A stretch of DNA of 64,000 nt from VXNE01 sp965200505 (GTDB lineage: Bacteria > Pseudomonadota > Gammaproteobacteria > Pseudomonadales > Azotimanducaceae), in contig OZ241343.1 in assembly GCA_965200505.1 (NCBI GenBank), forward strand, positions 3,844,001 through 3,908,000. Reading direction: 5' to 3'. Positions within the stretch are counted from its first letter, which is position 1; every line of letters begins with the position of its first letter. The translations under genes were made by a program, and so were the position numbers. The notes under the pieces were generated by a model. That model saw nothing but the letters and a program-made list of their open reading frames with translations, was not told where the DNA came from and did no database searches. This document shows, in pieces, positions 23,140 through 31,683 of the stretch.

Positions 23140-25397
23140 AAAGAACAAGTCTCAGTCCTGCCGCCCAGAGTGCAATACCAAAAGCACGGCTCACCGAAAT
23201 GCTCACGATGCTCAGTGCCGGGGCATTGCCCGGGCGAGGGTGCCGCACCCTGAGTGCAGCTCTCCCTGCTGATTCCGCATAGCGTAGAAGACTTAGAGCA
23301 GGTGCCTGAGTTCGCCCCGCCGTTGAGCCCGTCACACCGCCATCGGTAGAGGCTCGCCGTATCGCCGATGGCGGCGTCATTGGGCGATCCAGAAAGGCAG
23401 CCGTTCCTAGCGCTGTTGTCGCAGCGGCCAGTTACCCCGCAGTTGTTCGCCCCGACGAGGCAAAAGTTGCCACTGATGCTGCAGGCACCGGCGTTCGTCG
23501 CGTCCGTTGAGCCGGCAGTGCAGCTACAGGTGCCACAGTCCTGCGGGCAGTTGTCCGCCGACACCGTGCAGGAGGCGCGGCTGATGCTGCAGATGCCCGC
23601 GTCCTTGGCGTCTGTTCTGCTGGCCGTGCAGCCGCATGTGCCGCAGTCCTGCGGGCAGTTGTTCGCCGCCACCGTGCAGGAGCCTCCGCTGACGCTGAGG
23701 GTGCCCGCGTCCGTGGCGTCTGTTCCGCTGGCCGTGCAGTCGCACTCCTCAACCGGACAGTTGTTCGCCGAAACGGTGCAGGAATCGCCGCTGATGCTGC
23801 AAGTGCCCGCATCCGCGGCGTCCGTCAGGGCGGCGGTGCAACCGCATGCGCCGCAGTCCTGCGGGCAGTTGTTCGCCGCCACCGTGCAGGAGCCTCCGCT
23901 GACGCTGAGGGTGCCCGCGTCCGTGGCGTCTGCTCCGCTGGCCGTGCAGACGCACTCCTCAACCACCGGGCAGTTGTTCGCCGTGACGGTGCAGGAATCG
24001 CCGCTGATGCTGCAAGTGCCCGCATCCGCGGCGTCCGTCAGGACGGCGGTGCAGCCGCATGTGCCGCAGTCCTGCGGGCAGTTGTTCGCCGCCACCCTGC
24101 AGGAGCCGCCGCTGTTGCTGCAGATGCCCGCGTCCGTGGCGTCCCTTCGGTTGCCGGTGCAGTTGCAGGTGCCACAGGGCACTTGGCAGGGGTGCGTGTT
24201 GCAGGACTGGCTCTCCGTATCCCTACCCGATTCGGTACAGGTGCCGCCGCACACTTCCCTCAAAGTTATGCTTCTCGTTCTGCTTCTGCTCTGTGTGCCA
24301 CCGCCACAAGTCACGCTGCAGGCGCCCCAATCACCCCATTGTCCCCAAGCCCCCCACTCACAATCTGTTGGCGGAACGGAGCCGGAGACAGTGCGGCTCG
24401 TGGCGCAGTCGCCGTCATTGCAGCCGGCGTTGCAGGTTCTCCTCTGGGTGAGGGATTGGCCTAAGCACGCCGTGGAGGGGCTCGGCGACCAAGAGCCGCC
24501 GCAGGTGACTTGGGTCACGGGCGGCTTCGCCCGGGAGCAGGTGCCTGAGTTCGACCCACCGTGCTCGCCGTCGCAACGCCACCGGTAGTGGCTGGTCGTG
24601 TCAGCGACCGCGGCGTCGTTGGCCGTGCCGGCGGCGCAGCCGTCGCGCGCACTCTCGTCGCACACGCCGTCCACCGGCACATCCTGGACGCGGATGAAGC
24701 ACTTGTCCGAGTTCCGCCCGCCGCGCTGGCCGTCGCAGCGCCAGAGGTACCCCGTCGAATTGTCCGCGAAGGCGTCGTCGTTGGCGGTGCCGGCGGAGCA
24801 GCCATTGCGGACGGTGTCGTCGCACACGCCGTCCACCACGTCCGCCACGCGGATGAAGCACTTGTCCGAGTTCCGCCCGCCGCGCTGGCCGTCGCAGCGC
24901 CAGAGGTAGGTGGTGGCGTTGTCCGGGATGGCAGCGTCGTTGGCCGTGCCGGCGGAGCAGCCGTTGCGGACGGTGTCGTCGCACACCCCGTCCACCACGT
25001 CCGCCACGCGGATGTGGCACTTGTCCGAGTTCCGCCCGCCGCGCTGGCCGTCGCAGCGCCAGAGGTAGGTGCTGTCGTTGTCCGGGATGGCGGCGTCGTT
25101 GGCCGTGCCGGCGGAGCAGCCGTTGCGAACGGTGTCGTCGCACACCCCGTCCACCACGTCCGCCACGCGGATGTGGCACTTGTCCGAGTTCGTGCCGCCG
25201 TGTTGGCCGTCGCAGCGCCAGAGGTAGGTGGTGGCATTGTCCGGAAAGGCGTCGTCGTTGGCCGTGCCCACCGAGCAACCGTTGCGCAAGCTGTCGTCGC
25301 ACACGCCATCGATCGGTTCCTGCCCCGCCGCGCCTTGAGCAATGCACAGAGCCCAACCGAACAGGGCGACCGCGGCTGGAAATCGTGTCTTGGCCAT
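23136..25397 (-). CDS. Secreted cysteine-rich repeat protein with thrombospondin type 1 module
   Basis: The protein has 753 residues. After a signal peptide (to about residue 26, AQGAAGQ) come five copies of a 53-residue unit (residues 29-293; consensus VDGVCDDTVRNGC...YLWRCDGQRGG.NSDKC). A linker with a TSP1-like and a canonical TSP1 module (WGDWGACSVTCGGGTQS) follows, then seven 33-37-residue units (CxCTAxxTDAxDAG..S.SGxSCTVxANNCPQD), then a sixth, diverged copy of the first unit and a Cys-rich tail. The paired cysteines imply an extracellular disulfide-bonded rod. It sits 127 bases after pilX and is coupled to the protease gene. I know no family for the repeats; adhesin or pilus-associated protein is inference. 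Confidence 0.75.
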   Translation of the reverse strand: MAKTRFPAAVALFGWALCIAQGAAGQEPIDGVCDDSLRNGCSVGTANDDAFPDNATTYLWRCDGQHGGTNSDKCHIRVADVVDGVCDDTVRNGCSAGTANDAAIPDNDSTYLWRCDGQRGGRNSDKCHIRVADVVDGVCDDTVRNGCSAGTANDAAIPDNATTYLWRCDGQRGGRNSDKCFIRVADVVDGVCDDTVRNGCSAGTANDDAFADNSTGYLWRCDGQRGGRNSDKCFIRVQDVPVDGVCDESARDGCAAGTANDAAVADTTSHYRWRCDGEHGGSNSGTCSRAKPPVTQVTCGGSWSPSPSTACLGQSLTQRRTCNAGCNDGDCATSRTVSGSVPPTDCEWGAWGQWGDWGACSVTCGGGTQSRSRTRSITLREVCGGTCTESGRDTESQSCNTHPCQVPCGTCNCTGNRRDATDAGICSNSGGSCRVAANNCPQDCGTCGCTAVLTDAADAGTCSISGDSCTVTANNCPVVEECVCTASGADATDAGTLSVSGGSCTVAANNCPQDCGACGCTAALTDAADAGTCSISGDSCTVSANNCPVEECDCTASGTDATDAGTLSVSGGSCTVAANNCPQDCGTCGCTASRTDAKDAGICSISRASCTVSADNCPQDCGTCSCTAGSTDATNAGACSISGNFCLVGANNCGVTGRCDNSARNGCLSGSPNDAAIGDTASLYRWRCDGLNGGANSGTCSKSSTLCGISRESCTQGAAPSPGQCPGTEHREHFGEPCFWYCTLGGRTETCSL
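23433..24178 (-). repeat. Seven tandem ~100-bp coding repeats (C-terminal block)
   Basis: In the repeat-protein gene, seven units of 33-37 codons alternate two subtypes: one with CGTCGCTA..TDAADAGTCSISG and one with CTASG.DATDAGTLSVSGG, each ending in ANNCP. DNA identity between like subtypes is very high, pointing to recent unequal recombination. Positions are approximate to a few bases. Confidence 0.85.
24519..25313 (-). repeat. Five tandem 159-bp coding repeats (N-terminal block)
   Basis: Five units of 53 codons (last two slightly diverged) encode the DGVC...WRCDGQ...DKC module. Units two to four are nearly identical at the DNA level. A diverged sixth unit lies separately near the gene's 3' end. 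Confidence 0.88.
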
Positions 25398-25524
25398 CGC
25401 TACCCCCGTCAAACGCGGCCGTCATTCCCGACACTCAGCCGAGCATAGTCACGGCGCAGGCCAAAGTCGAGAGAACCAAGAGCACGGTAGGCTGCCTTTC
25501 CCCGCACACCGCCGACCTTGAGCT

Positions 25525-26040
25525 TCAGGGCACGGCTTCCAGCTCGCGCCATGAGAGCCGCTGCAAGTTCGCGCCATCCCAGCTCGCCACGCTTTGCACC
25601 ATTGTGCGGGCTGCGAGCGTGCCGCCGATGCCGCGCGCTGTCACGCGGAACGCCTCGGTGCCATCTGCCCGCGTTGTCACCCACTCGATGATGAAGCTTG
25701 GGGGCGCTGCGACGCCCGGCAGCGGCACGGTGCGGCTCGTCGGTCCCGCCCAAACGCCGGCCGTGCGCCACCGTGTGGGGGCACCGAAGGGTGCCGGTAG
25801 ATGGAGGCCGGGCTGGTTCGGGTCGCCGAATGCCGTCGTGGGAAGCGTCATCACCAATTGCTCCCCTTCCGCCAGCGCAGCTTGCGCCGCGGCGAGGGCC
25901 AACGCCCCATCGTGGGCGTTGCGCGCCATGCGCAGTTCCAAGGCGCTCGTCTGGGCACCGGCCAGCACGGCGATGCTGAGCGTGGCCAGCACCGTGAGCG
26001 CCAGCAGCAGCACTGCGCCCTTGAACTTGCGTGGCACCAT
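25525..26040 (-). CDS. pilX: Type IV pilus minor pilin assembly protein PilX-like
   Basis: The protein has about 171 residues. An N-terminal GAVLLLALTVLATLSIAVLAGAQ helix is followed by ELRMARNAHDGALALAAAQAALAEGE, the PilX_N pattern (residues just after the helix carrying many Ala and Glu). PilX is a minor subunit needed for pilus assembly. ATG 26040 has GAGG six bases upstream; a TTG at 26052 overlapping the pilW stop is an alternative. It follows pilW in the usual order; 127 bases of no recognised content separate it from the repeat-protein gene. Confidence 0.75.
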   Translation of the reverse strand: MVPRKFKGAVLLLALTVLATLSIAVLAGAQTSALELRMARNAHDGALALAAAQAALAEGEQLVMTLPTTAFGDPNQPGLHLPAPFGAPTRWRTAGVWAGPTSRTVPLPGVAAPPSFIIEWVTTRADGTEAFRVTARGIGGTLAARTMVQSVASWDGANLQRLSWRELEAVP

Positions 26041-26048
26041 GAAGGGCC

Positions 26049-27134
26049 TCAAGTGCGCGGGTTGCGCAATGCCACCGTGCGCTCGAACGTCCGGCGGAGC
26101 GGGTTCGCGCCCGGCACGGCATCGACGCTGGTGGCCGTCACGGCGAAGCGCAGGGCCAGCGGCGTCGAGCCGGCGGCTGCGGCTGGTGGTGCATAACGAT
26201 CCAAAGCACCGTCACCGTCGCCATCCACCCCAACCAACACCTGCAGCGCCGTGATGCCGGCGATCAGTTCCGCCGGCCGGCGCGTTCCGCGTTTGCGCCA
26301 CAGCGAGGGCGTGGCGACGCCGCGCTCGTTGCGGCCCGCGCCGAGGGCGACGAAGTAGATGTCCGTCACCACCCGGCCAACCGCGGCGCCTTGGGGATGG
26401 GACGCGCCGCCATAGGCATCGCCGACGGCCGCGAGGAGGGCACCGCTCGCGTTGCCGAACGGGCCGGCTAGCGCAGGGCGGCGCAGCCGTTGGCCACCAC
26501 TCGGGAGGGCATCAACGGCGCTCACACGAAAGAGGGCCGCCTTGTCGCAGTCCCCAATCAGCGCGAAGTCATCCGCGGCGAACGCGTCGTCCAATGGCAC
26601 CGCCGCTGCGCCGCCGGCCGGCACCGCTGCCGCCAACGGCCCGCCGCCCGTGACGTAGCGCAGCGCCAGCACGTCCGAACCCGGCGTCAAGGCCGCGACA
26701 TTGATGCCGCCGTTGCCGCGGAAGGCGTTGGCATCTGGCCCCGGCGTGCGGCGCGGCAGCGGCGCGAGGCTGGGGCGCCAACTGTCAGGCGCCGGCGCGG
26801 CGTCAATGCCGTCAAAGGCTTGCACGGCCACGCGCACATCCAGTTCCGGGCGCCCCGTCCATCCACCGTTCAGGACGTTACGCACTTCGGCGAGGGAAGC
26901 CCCGCAGCCCAAGTAGCCGGCGGCGCGTGTTGAACGGGCGATGAAGTCCAGCGCGTAACGGGCGGATTCCTGCAGCCGCGCCTGGCCGGTGGCCACCGCG
27001 TTGGCGCGGCCATTGGCGGCGTAGAGGCCGGCCAAGCTGGCCGTGACCATGCCGGCCAGCGCCAGCGCCAACAGGAGCTCCACCAGCGAGAACCCGGCAG
27101 CGGCGTTCAAGCGAACCAGAGCGGTGGGCCTCAC
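26049..27134 (-). CDS. pilW: Type IV pilus minor pilin PilW-like
   Basis: The protein has 361 residues. Prepilin cleavage site G|FSLVELLLALALAGMVTASLAGLY near residue 15, then the PilW pattern (GQARLQESARYALDFIARSTRAAGYLGCG). It is a minor pilin of the priming complex in the inner membrane. The GTG at 27134 overlaps the pilV stop as GTGA; the open frame extending upstream is out of register with a pilin leader. The globular part is large and has a D-rich DGDGDGALDRY stretch near its end. Confidence 0.85.
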   Translation of the reverse strand: MRPTALVRLNAAAGFSLVELLLALALAGMVTASLAGLYAANGRANAVATGQARLQESARYALDFIARSTRAAGYLGCGASLAEVRNVLNGGWTGRPELDVRVAVQAFDGIDAAPAPDSWRPSLAPLPRRTPGPDANAFRGNGGINVAALTPGSDVLALRYVTGGGPLAAAVPAGGAAAVPLDDAFAADDFALIGDCDKAALFRVSAVDALPSGGQRLRRPALAGPFGNASGALLAAVGDAYGGASHPQGAAVGRVVTDIYFVALGAGRNERGVATPSLWRKRGTRRPAELIAGITALQVLVGVDGDGDGALDRYAPPAAAAGSTPLALRFAVTATSVDAVPGANPLRRTFERTVALRNPRT

Positions 27135-27661
27135 AGGCGGGTGCGCAGCGCAACACGCACCGGGTTGGCCGCGCCTCGCTCCTGCCATTGCACGGCCACC
27201 AACACGGCGCCGTCCGGGCTGATGGCCACGCTGCCATCGCCATCGGGCAGCCCCGGCTGGGCTGGCGCGAAGCCCGCCAACACCGTTTGCGCCGCGGCGC
27301 AGGCGGGTTCGGTTTGCCAGGCCCCGAACGCACACTTCCAAGTGCCCAAGTCGAACGCTGCGAGTTCAGCCGGGCTGCAGGCGCTGGCCACGCAGTCCGG
27401 CACCGCCGGGGGCGCGGCCCCGAGGGCAACCGCATAGTTTGCGCCGCGGTTGGCGCGGGCGCGTTCGATGATGTCCACCGCGGCCGCCACCGCCTCGGAG
27501 CGATGCAGGGCGGCCCGGTTGGCTGCCAGCGCCGCGCTCTGCCCGCCGGCCAAGCCCAACGCGCCCACGGACAACACGAACATCGCGATGAGCGTTTCGA
27601 TGAGGGAGAGCCCAAGCGCCCCTGCCCCGCCGGCAGCATCGGCGGTGCCGCCAAGACACAC
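27131..27661 (-). CDS. pilV: Type IV pilus modification/minor pilin PilV-like
   Basis: The protein has about 176 residues. The helix LSLIETLIAMFVLSVGALGLAGGQ with following AALAANRAALHRSEAVAAAVDIIERARANR is a textbook PilV N-terminus. The GTG at 27661 is preceded by GAGGG seven bases upstream and lies 10 bases after the pilE stop; an ATG at 27700 inside pilE is also possible. Leader peptide (VCLGGTADAAGGAGALG) is unusually long and uncharged for a pilin. Confidence 0.82.
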   Translation of the reverse strand: MCLGGTADAAGGAGALGLSLIETLIAMFVLSVGALGLAGGQSAALAANRAALHRSEAVAAAVDIIERARANRGANYAVALGAAPPAVPDCVASACSPAELAAFDLGTWKCAFGAWQTEPACAAAQTVLAGFAPAQPGLPDGDGSVAISPDGAVLVAVQWQERGAANPVRVALRTRL

Positions 27662-27671
27662 GGCAATGCCC

Positions 27672-28175
27672 TCAGAGGCCCCACTGCGCTTCGTCCGCAT
27701 CGGCGAAATCCCCATCGTTGTTGCGGTCCCAGAACCGCGTGCCGTTCTCGTCCAGCGCAAGGTCGCCGTCGTCCGCCAGCAATGCATCATCCGGTGCCGG
27801 GCTCGCCCGCAGCAGGAAAGACGCCGCATCTGCCCGCTCCACCACCACGTCGTGGCGCGTGGCTGTGAGTGTGCAGACGTTGGCCGTCACCGCGCCGGTG
27901 TCGGCGTCCCCGAGCCCGTCACCATCCGCGTCGATGGCACCGCGATAGCTGAACGCGAAGCTCGCGTGACGCTCCATCCCTTGGGCGCAACGCAAGAGGT
28001 CTGCCTGGGCCGCGACGCGATGGCCACGCGCCGTGTAAGCGGAATAGACCGGTGCTGCCACGCCGGCCAAGATGGCCACGATGGCGGTCGCGGCGATGAG
28101 TTCCAGCAACGTGAGCCCGGCCGATGGCTGCCATCGCGCCGGCACCCGCCACCCTGCTCTCGCCTGCCCATGCAT
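27672..28175 (-). CDS. pilE: Type IV pilin, PilE-like minor pilin
   Basis: The protein has 167 residues. The leader MHGQARAGWRVPARWQPSAG precedes the cleavage site and LTLLELIAATAIVAILAGVAAPVYSAYT, the type IV pilin helix with Glu5. The globular part lacks clear disulfide pairs apart from one Cys in LLRCAQG and one in ANVCTL. It contains two DxDxDG acidic stretches that could bind calcium. It starts the pilin train, 82 bases after lspA. Confidence 0.83.
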   Translation of the reverse strand: MHGQARAGWRVPARWQPSAGLTLLELIAATAIVAILAGVAAPVYSAYTARGHRVAAQADLLRCAQGMERHASFAFSYRGAIDADGDGLGDADTGAVTANVCTLTATRHDVVVERADAASFLLRASPAPDDALLADDGDLALDENGTRFWDRNNDGDFADADEAQWGL

Positions 28176-28257
28176 GATTGGGAGAGGCTAAGCCAGACGA
28201 CCACCGAGCGCTGTCAGCCTTGGCTGATTCTTGCGTGCGAGATGTGCCCGCCGGTGC

Positions 28258-28797
28258 CTACGAAACCCGCCGCGCCGCCAATGCATCCAGCAGCATGAGC
28301 GTGACCCACACGGCCGCGCCGACGGTCACGGCCGCGTCCGCCACGTTGAACACCGGGAATCTAAACCAACCATAGTGGACGAACACGAAGTCGATGACAT
28401 GGCCGGAAATCGCACGGTCGGCGAGGTTGCCGAGCGCCCCGGCCAAGATGCTGCCATAAGCGAAACCGAGCCAGCCGAAGCCGCGGCCGAGCTTGCGGAT
28501 TTCGTTGATGAGGAAGGCGGCGAACCCCAAGGCCACCGCCGAGAACACCCACCGCTGCCAGCCGTCCGCCTCGGCAAACAGGCTGAAGGCCATGCCTGGG
28601 TTGTAGAGCAGCTTCCAAGAGAGGAACGGCAGCACGGCCACCTCTTCGCCATAGGCCAAATGCGCTTCGACGATGCGCTTCGCGGCTTGATCGACGATCA
28701 CCAAGAAGGCCGCCCAGCCGTACCAGAGGGCTGCCACTCCACGGTCGGGCGGCCCCAGCACCGCCCCGCGGGCACCCTCCGGCGCGGCCCCATTCAT
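28258..28797 (-). CDS. lspA: Lipoprotein signal peptidase
   Basis: The protein has 179 residues with four membrane segments. The two catalytic Asp motifs are present: GALGNLADR and FNVADAAV (with VIDFVFVHYGWFRFPVFN between). LspA cuts prolipoproteins after lipidation. The ATG at 28797 overlaps the ribF stop as ATGA. In most gammaproteobacteria ileS lies between ribF and lspA; here it is absent. Confidence 0.94.
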   Translation of the reverse strand: MNGAAPEGARGAVLGPPDRGVAALWYGWAAFLVIVDQAAKRIVEAHLAYGEEVAVLPFLSWKLLYNPGMAFSLFAEADGWQRWVFSAVALGFAAFLINEIRKLGRGFGWLGFAYGSILAGALGNLADRAISGHVIDFVFVHYGWFRFPVFNVADAAVTVGAAVWVTLMLLDALAARRVS

Positions 28798-29720
28798 CGC
28801 GCCGCGAACCACTCCTTGGTTTCCGCGACGTCCCGGGTGACACGGGCCTTGAGGGCGTCAAGCGACGCGAACTTGATCTCGTCACGCACCTTGCGGTGTG
28901 GCGTCACCGTGAGGAGTTCACCGTAGATGTCGCCGTCGAAATCGAAGAGATGCGCCTCAAGCAGCGGCTCCTTGCCATCCACCGTGGGGCGCACACCGAT
29001 GTTGGCGATGCCGGGGCGCGTCCCGCCCACGCCTTCCACCGTCACCGCGTAAACACCTTCGAGGGCAGCCCGATAGCGCTGCAGGCGGATGTTCGCGGTG
29101 GGCACACCCAACTCGCGCCCCAGCTGCCGCCCATACACCACGCGCCCGGTGATGAAGTACTTGCGGCCCAAGAGCTTCTCCGCCAAATCGAAGTTCCCGG
29201 CCGCGAGGGCCGTGCGCACCCGAGTGCTGCTCACGCGGCCATGCTCGAAGGTCAACGTGCCGATGTGGCTGACGCCGTAGCCATGCCGGTCGCCGGCCTC
29301 CTTCAGCATCCGGTAGTCGCCTTCCTGGCCGCGGCCAAAACGGAAGTCGTCGCCCACCACCACGTAACGGGCACCCAAGAGGTCCGCCAACAGCTCCTTC
29401 ACCACCCACCCGGCCGGCGTACGCGCGGTGCGTTCGTTGAAGGGCACGCACAACACCCGGTCTATGCCGGTCTGCCGCAAGATGCTCACCTTCTCGCGGA
29501 AGCGGGTGAGTCGCGCCGGCACGGTTTCGCCGCGGAAGAACTCCCGCGGTTGTGGCTCGAACGTCATCAACAGGCTGGGATGCCCCAGCTCCTCGCTCTT
29601 CGCCCGCAAATGGGCGAGGAGCATTTGATGGCCGTGATGGACGCCATCGAAGTTGCCGATCGTCACGACGTTGCCGTGATGGCGCGGGGCGATGCAGTGC
29701 ATGCCGCGGATCAGCTCCAT
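28794..29720 (-). CDS. ribF: Bifunctional riboflavin kinase/FAD synthetase
   Basis: The protein has 308 residues. The N-terminal nucleotidyltransferase domain has TIGNFDGVHHGHQ, and the C-terminal kinase domain has GRKYFITGRVVYGRQLGRELGVPTANI. RibF phosphorylates riboflavin to FMN and adenylates it to FAD. It follows murJ by nine bases in the conserved murJ-ribF arrangement, and FMN/FAD demand includes the LLM- and F420-linked enzymes of this region only indirectly. Confidence 0.95.
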   Translation of the reverse strand: MELIRGMHCIAPRHHGNVVTIGNFDGVHHGHQMLLAHLRAKSEELGHPSLLMTFEPQPREFFRGETVPARLTRFREKVSILRQTGIDRVLCVPFNERTARTPAGWVVKELLADLLGARYVVVGDDFRFGRGQEGDYRMLKEAGDRHGYGVSHIGTLTFEHGRVSSTRVRTALAAGNFDLAEKLLGRKYFITGRVVYGRQLGRELGVPTANIRLQRYRAALEGVYAVTVEGVGGTRPGIANIGVRPTVDGKEPLLEAHLFDFDGDIYGELLTVTPHRKVRDEIKFASLDALKARVTRDVAETKEWFAAR

Positions 29721-29729
29721 GGCCGGATT

Positions 29730-31292
29730 CTACACATGGTGCCGAAGTTCCCGTGGTCGCACGCCGAGCGCGAACACCCCCGCGCAGTAGGCGAACGCCC
29801 CGGCGCCCACGGCGAGGCTGAGCTCGGCGACCCGCGCCGCCATGCCGGCCGTCAACCACCATTCGGCCGCCGGCGCCAACCACTTGAGGCCGGCGGCCAT
29901 GACCGCGCTCGCCGCCACCGCGACGCCCAAGGTGCGCATGAGCGCCGGCGTCAGCGCATAGTCGCCGCGCCGCAGGAGGCCGCGCAGCAGGAGCGTCGCG
30001 TTCACCACCGCGGCCACGCTCACCGCGAGCGCCAATCCCACATGGCCGAGCCACTGGAAGGTCGCCAGCCCGAAGACGCAATTCACCGCCGCCGAGGCCG
30101 CGGCGTAGCGAAATGGCGATTGGGTGTCCTGCCGGGCGAAGTAGCCCGGGGCCGCGATCTTGGCCAGCACCAAGGCCGGCAGCCCGAGGGCGAACGCCTG
30201 CAAAGCGGCCGTGGCCATCATGGCGTCGTGGCCGGAAAACGCGCCATGCCGATAGATGGTCGCCGTCAAGGGCAGCGCGAGGACGAACAGCGCCGTCGCG
30301 GCCGGCAGGCCGAACAGGATGCCCATGCGCAGCCCCCAATCCAGCGTGGCCGCGTAGCCGGCGGCGTCTTCCCGCACATGGAGCCGCGACAGGGTGGGCA
30401 GCAGCACCGTGCTCAGGGCCACGGCCACCAGGCCGACGGGAAGCTCCATCAGCCGGTCTGCGTAGTAGAGCCACGAGATGCTGCCGGCGGTCAGGAGCGA
30501 GGCCAAGATGCCGCCCACCAAGCCGTTGATCTGGTTCACCGAGGCCGCGAACACGGCAGGGCCCAAGAGCCGCCCCATCTTGCGCACGCCCGGGTCGCGC
30601 CAATCGACGGTGGGCGGGCGCAACAACCCCAAGCGTCGCAGGGACGGGAACTGGAACAGGAGTTGCGCGACGCCGGCCGCGAGCACGCCCCAAGCCAAGG
30701 CCATCGCCGGCGTCTCGAAGGCCGGTGTCGCGGCGATGGCGGCGATGATGAGTGAAGCGTTCAACAACACCGGCGTGAAGGCCGGCACAGCGTAGCGATG
30801 GAAGCTGTTCAGCAGCGCCCCGGCGAGCGCCGTGAGCGAGATGAAGGCGAGATAGGGGAAGGTGATGCGGAGCATCTCCACCGTCAGCGCCAAGCGCTCG
30901 GCGTCGCCGTGGAAGCCCGGCGCGAACAGCAGCACCAGCCCGTGGGCGCCGAACATCCCCAGCGCGGTCGCAACACCCACCGCCAGCGCCAAGTTGCCGG
31001 CCACCCGGCTGACGAAGGCGTCCAGCTGCCCCCGCTCGGCGGCGCGGTATTCCGCCAACACCGGCACGAACGCCTGCGCAAAGGCGCCTTCCGCGAACAG
31101 GCGCCGGAACGTGTTGGGAATGCGAAACGCCACGAAGAACGCATCCGCGACGCCGGCCGCGCCTAGGAAGTGGGACAGCACCACATCCCGCGCAAACCCG
31201 CTCACGCGGGAGAGCGCCGTCATGGACGCCACCACCGAGCCCTGCGCCGCCAGGCTCTGGGGTGCGTCGTCAGCGGCCGTCGTTGACTCCAT
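29730..31292 (-). CDS. murJ: Lipid II flippase MurJ (MviN)
   Basis: The protein has 520 residues with about 14 membrane segments. The MviN signature regions SRVSGFARDVVLSHFLGAAGVADAFFVAFRIPN and RRLFAEGAFAQAFVPV are clear. MurJ flips lipid II to the periplasm for peptidoglycan synthesis. The ATG at 31292 is divergent from rpsT, the standard gammaproteobacterial arrangement. It heads a minus-strand train that continues through ribF, lspA and the pilin genes. Confidence 0.94.
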   Translation of the reverse strand: MESTTAADDAPQSLAAQGSVVASMTALSRVSGFARDVVLSHFLGAAGVADAFFVAFRIPNTFRRLFAEGAFAQAFVPVLAEYRAAERGQLDAFVSRVAGNLALAVGVATALGMFGAHGLVLLFAPGFHGDAERLALTVEMLRITFPYLAFISLTALAGALLNSFHRYAVPAFTPVLLNASLIIAAIAATPAFETPAMALAWGVLAAGVAQLLFQFPSLRRLGLLRPPTVDWRDPGVRKMGRLLGPAVFAASVNQINGLVGGILASLLTAGSISWLYYADRLMELPVGLVAVALSTVLLPTLSRLHVREDAAGYAATLDWGLRMGILFGLPAATALFVLALPLTATIYRHGAFSGHDAMMATAALQAFALGLPALVLAKIAAPGYFARQDTQSPFRYAAASAAVNCVFGLATFQWLGHVGLALAVSVAAVVNATLLLRGLLRRGDYALTPALMRTLGVAVAASAVMAAGLKWLAPAAEWWLTAGMAARVAELSLAVGAGAFAYCAGVFALGVRPRELRHHV

Positions 31293-31348
31293 GGCGCCTA
31301 AGCGGGCAAACTACGTTGTTTGATCGAGCCCCGTCTCGGAGAACTGCA

Positions 31349-31612
31349 TTGGCGAACAGTCCCCAAGCTCGCAAGCGCGCCCGCCAAGCCGTCAAGCGTC
31401 GCGCCCGCAACGTGAGCCAGCGATCCACTTACCGCACCCACTTGAAGCGGGTGCTCGCCGCAGTGGAGGCGAACGACAAGGAGGCCGCCCAGGCCGCGTA
31501 CACCGCCGCGGTGCCGGTGTTGGATCGCTTGGCGTGCCGCGGCATTCTGCACAAGAACAAGGCGGCGCGGCACAAATCGCGGCTGAACGGCAAGATCAAG
31601 GCGATGGCTTGA
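31349..31612 (+). CDS. rpsT: 30S ribosomal protein S20
   Basis: The protein has 87 residues, very basic, with LANSPQARKRARQAVKRRARN at the start and KNKAARHKSRLNGKIKAM at the end. The start is TTG at 31349 (with GGAGA seven bases upstream), the same unusual start codon class known for E. coli rpsT, where UUG is part of autoregulation. The longer frame upstream is not S20-like. Confidence 0.95.
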   Translation: MANSPQARKRARQAVKRRARNVSQRSTYRTHLKRVLAAVEANDKEAAQAAYTAAVPVLDRLACRGILHKNKAARHKSRLNGKIKAMA

Positions 31613-31617
31613 AGCCT

Positions 31618-31634
31618 CGGGCGCATCGCGCCCG
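31618..31634. terminator. Hairpin between convergent rpsT and proB
   Basis: CGGGCGC-ATC-GCGCCCG forms a perfect 7-bp stem six bases after the rpsT stop and 50 bases after the proB stop on the other strand. No U run follows on either strand, so it is only a candidate terminator. Confidence 0.4.
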
Positions 31635-31683
31635 GCCGCCATCCACGCCGCGTCAGCGGCGCGGACCGCCCCCAAACCAGCCT

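Noticed and set aside
23433..25313. Regular repeats that could suggest a CRISPR array
   Set aside because: Units are multiples of three, stay in frame and encode conserved cysteines; there are no unique spacers.
28896..30755. 619-codon open frame opposite murJ/ribF
   Set aside because: Antisense shadow of two clearly identified genes with Arg/His/Gln-biased composition.
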